From NCBI GenBank assembly GCA_028277645.1, contig JANQFV010000031.1, positions 84,881-148,880 on the forward strand: a stretch of 64,000 nt of DNA, in the 5' to 3' direction. Of the stretch, positions 62,448-64,000 are shown piece after piece (the stretch's first letter is position 1; each line of letters begins with the position of its first letter). Source of the stretch: Phycisphaerae bacterium (GTDB taxonomy: Bacteria > Planctomycetota > Phycisphaerae > UBA1845 > Fen-1342). The notes below the pieces were generated by a model that worked only from the letters and a program-made list of their open reading frames with translations, ran no database searches and was not told the DNA's origin. The position numbers and the translations under genes are program-made.

Positions 62448-63488
62448 ATGGTCGACGAACGCCCGAATCGAGTAGTCGTCATCGACGACGACCAAGCAAC
62501 AATTAGGCTGCTCAAGCGACAGCTCGAAGCGGCCGGCTACGAAGTTGCGACGTTCGCGGATGCACGTTCGTCGATGGAATCGATCATCGAGCTCGGCACG
62601 GGCATCGTCATTTCTGATTGGGAAATGCCCGACATGAACGGCCTAGAGTTGTGCGAGGCCGTGCGCGGGCTCGAACAGATGCAGGCGGTGCAACAGATCT
62701 ACTTCATCCTGCTCACGGCGCAAAGCGGAAAAGACCATGTAATCCAGGGGTTGGACGGCGGCGCCAACGACATTCTCGCGAAACCGTATCACCAGGGTGA
62801 ACTCCTCGCGCGCATCAAGGTCGGCGAACGAATGCTCCGCTTGCAGGACGAACTCCTCCAGCGCAACGTGGAAGTGCAGAAGGCCAATGCGCAGATGGCG
62901 CTGCTTGCCCGCCGCCTCGACGAACAAGCGAAGACGGACGCGCTGACGGGGCTGTCCAACCGCCGATTCCTGTTCCAGCGTCTCGCGAACATATGGAAGC
63001 AGACCCGCCAAAGTGAATCTCCGCTCAGCTGCATCATGCTCGACATCGATCATTTCAAGAAGGTCAATGACACCTACGGTCACGCCGCGGGCGACCACGT
63101 GCTGCGGAAAGTTTCCACGCTGATCCGTCAGGCTGCGCGCCGTCCAGACTTGTGTGGACGATTTGGTGGCGAGGAATTTGCGGTGCTGTGCCCCGGCATG
63201 AATGCGTCGGCCGCAGCCCAAGTCGCCGAACAGATCCGCGTCGCAGTCAGTGCGGAACCGATCGACTGCGACGGCATGCAAGTCCCCGTTACGATCAGTT
63301 CGGGGACGGCGGAAATCTGCGACCGCATCACAGAGGCGGAAGAACTGATCAAAGCCGCGGACACTATGCTGTACGCGGCCAAGACGAACGGTCGCAACTG
63401 TGTGTGGGTCCTGTCCGCAGGCAGTGAAGGTGTCCAGTTCGACCCTCACAACGCACCGGAACTGTCTAGCAGCGTGGCGGGAGCCTGA
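62448..63488 (+). CDS. Response regulator-diguanylate cyclase (REC-GGDEF)
   Basis: 346 residues. Receiver domain (1-125) with acidic pocket D13-D15, phosphoacceptor D57 in 'VISDWEMPDMNG', T90 and K112. A coiled linker (130-165) leads to a GGDEF domain whose active site is GGEEF at 240-244; the inhibitory I-site RRPD (231-234) is 5 residues upstream, as required. Makes c-di-GMP, phosphorylation-controlled. No histidine kinase adjacent. ATG 62448 with AGGAG about 10 nt upstream. Its product would feed the PilZ proteins at 30-32 kb. Confidence 0.92.
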   Translation: MVDERPNRVVVIDDDQATIRLLKRQLEAAGYEVATFADARSSMESIIELGTGIVISDWEMPDMNGLELCEAVRGLEQMQAVQQIYFILLTAQSGKDHVIQGLDGGANDILAKPYHQGELLARIKVGERMLRLQDELLQRNVEVQKANAQMALLARRLDEQAKTDALTGLSNRRFLFQRLANIWKQTRQSESPLSCIMLDIDHFKKVNDTYGHAAGDHVLRKVSTLIRQAARRPDLCGRFGGEEFAVLCPGMNASAAAQVAEQIRVAVSAEPIDCDGMQVPVTISSGTAEICDRITEAEELIKAADTMLYAAKTNGRNCVWVLSAGSEGVQFDPHNAPELSSSVAGA

Positions 63489-63524
63489 GCCGCAACAGCC
63501 GTCTCGATCTGCTACAATCCCCGC

Positions 63525-64000
63525 GTGCGGATTCTCATCACCAACGACGACGGCATCCTCGCACCCGGGCTGGCGGCGCTGTATCACGCTACCCACGACC
63601 TGGGCCAGGTCGACGTCGTGGCTCCGGCCGACGTCCAATCGGCAACCAGCCACGCCATTTCCGTCAAGAAGCCGATGGCAGTGCAACGGGTACACGTGAA
63701 CAACGACTTTCACGGCTGGAGCGTTGCGGGCCGGCCGGCCGATTGTGTGAAGCTGGCGATGATCGAACTGCTCGACGCCCGTCCCGACGTCGTACTCAGC
63801 GGGATCAACGCCGGTGCCAACACCGGTGTGAACGTGCTCTACAGCGGCACCGTCGCCGCGGCGCGGGAGGGCGCACTGTTCGGCGTGCCGTCGGTGGCGT
63901 TCTCACTGGAGTTGTCCGAGGAGCTCGATTTCACGCGCGCGGCCAGGTACGCGCGACAGGTTCTCGACGCGATCCTGGCCTCGGGCCCGTCGGACGGCAG
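63525..64000 (+). CDS. surE: 5'/3'-nucleotidase SurE (3' partial)
   Basis: The reading frame from GTG 63525 is open to the window end. It starts 'VRILITNDDGILAPGLAAL' (the TNDDG metal site), then 'VVAPADVQSATSHAIS' and 'LSGINAGANTGVNVLYSGTVAAAREG', all SurE signatures. Survival-stationary-phase nucleotidase acting on nucleoside monophosphates. A TACAAT -10-like box lies at 63513-63518 without a clear -35. About 36 nt after the diguanylate cyclase stop. Confidence 0.9.
   Translation, partial: MRILITNDDGILAPGLAALYHATHDLGQVDVVAPADVQSATSHAISVKKPMAVQRVHVNNDFHGWSVAGRPADCVKLAMIELLDARPDVVLSGINAGANTGVNVLYSGTVAAAREGALFGVPSVAFSLELSEELDFTRAARYARQVLDAILASGPSDG

Noticed and set aside
62195..62515. Upstream extension of priA
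   Set aside because: It overlaps the divergent response regulator start and adds no domain sequence.

Overview
The window is GC-rich, gene-dense bacterial chromosome. Several traits point to the Planctomycetota, most likely a Phycisphaerae-type lineage: a DUF1573 protein, a giant membrane Ser/Thr kinase, a pseudopilin of the DUF1559-like class, EF-hand/dockerin-like tails with the 'DINPFVD' signature, a PEP-CTERM surface protein, and a transcript cleavage factor GreA fused to a very long N-terminal region (an arrangement also known from Chlamydiae). I see no rRNA, tRNA, prophage or CRISPR array. Both ends cut a gene: a cyclase-like repeat protein at the left and surE at the right.

Layout. 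1-7.2 kb: terpenoid-cyclase-like repeat protein, DUF1573 protein, an aldo/keto reductase with an in-frame TGA, a cyclic 2,3-diphosphoglycerate synthetase-like GTPase, and three tiny exported or membrane proteins behind a recognisable promoter. 7.4-13.2 kb (minus strand): YkgJ-type Cys-cluster protein, 6-phosphofructokinase and the lipid cluster rpmF-plsX-fabH-fabD-fabG, with no acpP. 13.2-17.1 kb: small poorly known genes, including a poly-Asp protein, a SEC-C protein, a second YkgJ protein, a transglutaminase-like membrane protein and a convergent overlapping pair. 17.2-23.1 kb: receptor kinase, purD and a VOC protein. 23.1-25.9 kb: dicarboxylate symporter, a GIY-YIG nuclease gene flanked by REP-like repeats, and a family 2 glycosyltransferase. 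26-29.7 kb: family 4 uracil-DNA glycosylase, LuxR-type regulator, PEGA lipoprotein, phosphodiesterase and a FemAB-like acyltransferase.

30-32.4 kb: three tandem, translationally coupled PilZ genes ending in a textbook terminator. 32.5-38.9 kb (minus): two GT-C-type membrane glycosyltransferases, a flippase-like protein and a Memo-family protein, overlapping one another. 38.9-42.1 kb: a self-contained transcription unit with promoter and terminator that encodes a His/Cys-rich exported peptide, a pseudopilin and two choice-of-anchor-M-like surface proteins, one dockerin-tailed and one PEP-CTERM. It ends against a Na+/H+ antiporter with a 15-His loop and a Ca2+/cation exchanger. 45-52.4 kb (minus): GreA fusion, VWA protein, NHL lipoprotein, thioredoxin-like lipoprotein and a peroxiredoxin-like protein. 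52.5-64 kb: GNAT enzyme, dnaA with a DnaA box upstream, FHA-GAF-PP2C phosphatase, radical SAM protein, HDAC-like deacetylase, coiled-coil lipoprotein, priA, a REC-GGDEF diguanylate cyclase and surE.

Themes. Signalling is prominent: the kinase, the FHA phosphatase, and a c-di-GMP maker together with three PilZ candidates. So is envelope assembly: fatty acid and phospholipid initiation, glycosyltransferases, lipoproteins and anchored surface proteins. The best candidates for something undescribed are the promoter-to-terminator surface operon at 38.9-42.1 kb with its His-rich neighbour, the PilZ trio, the GIY-YIG/repeat unit, and the in-frame TGA in the reductase. Start codons were moved inward from the longest open frame wherever a Shine-Dalgarno sequence, signal peptide or domain boundary supported it.
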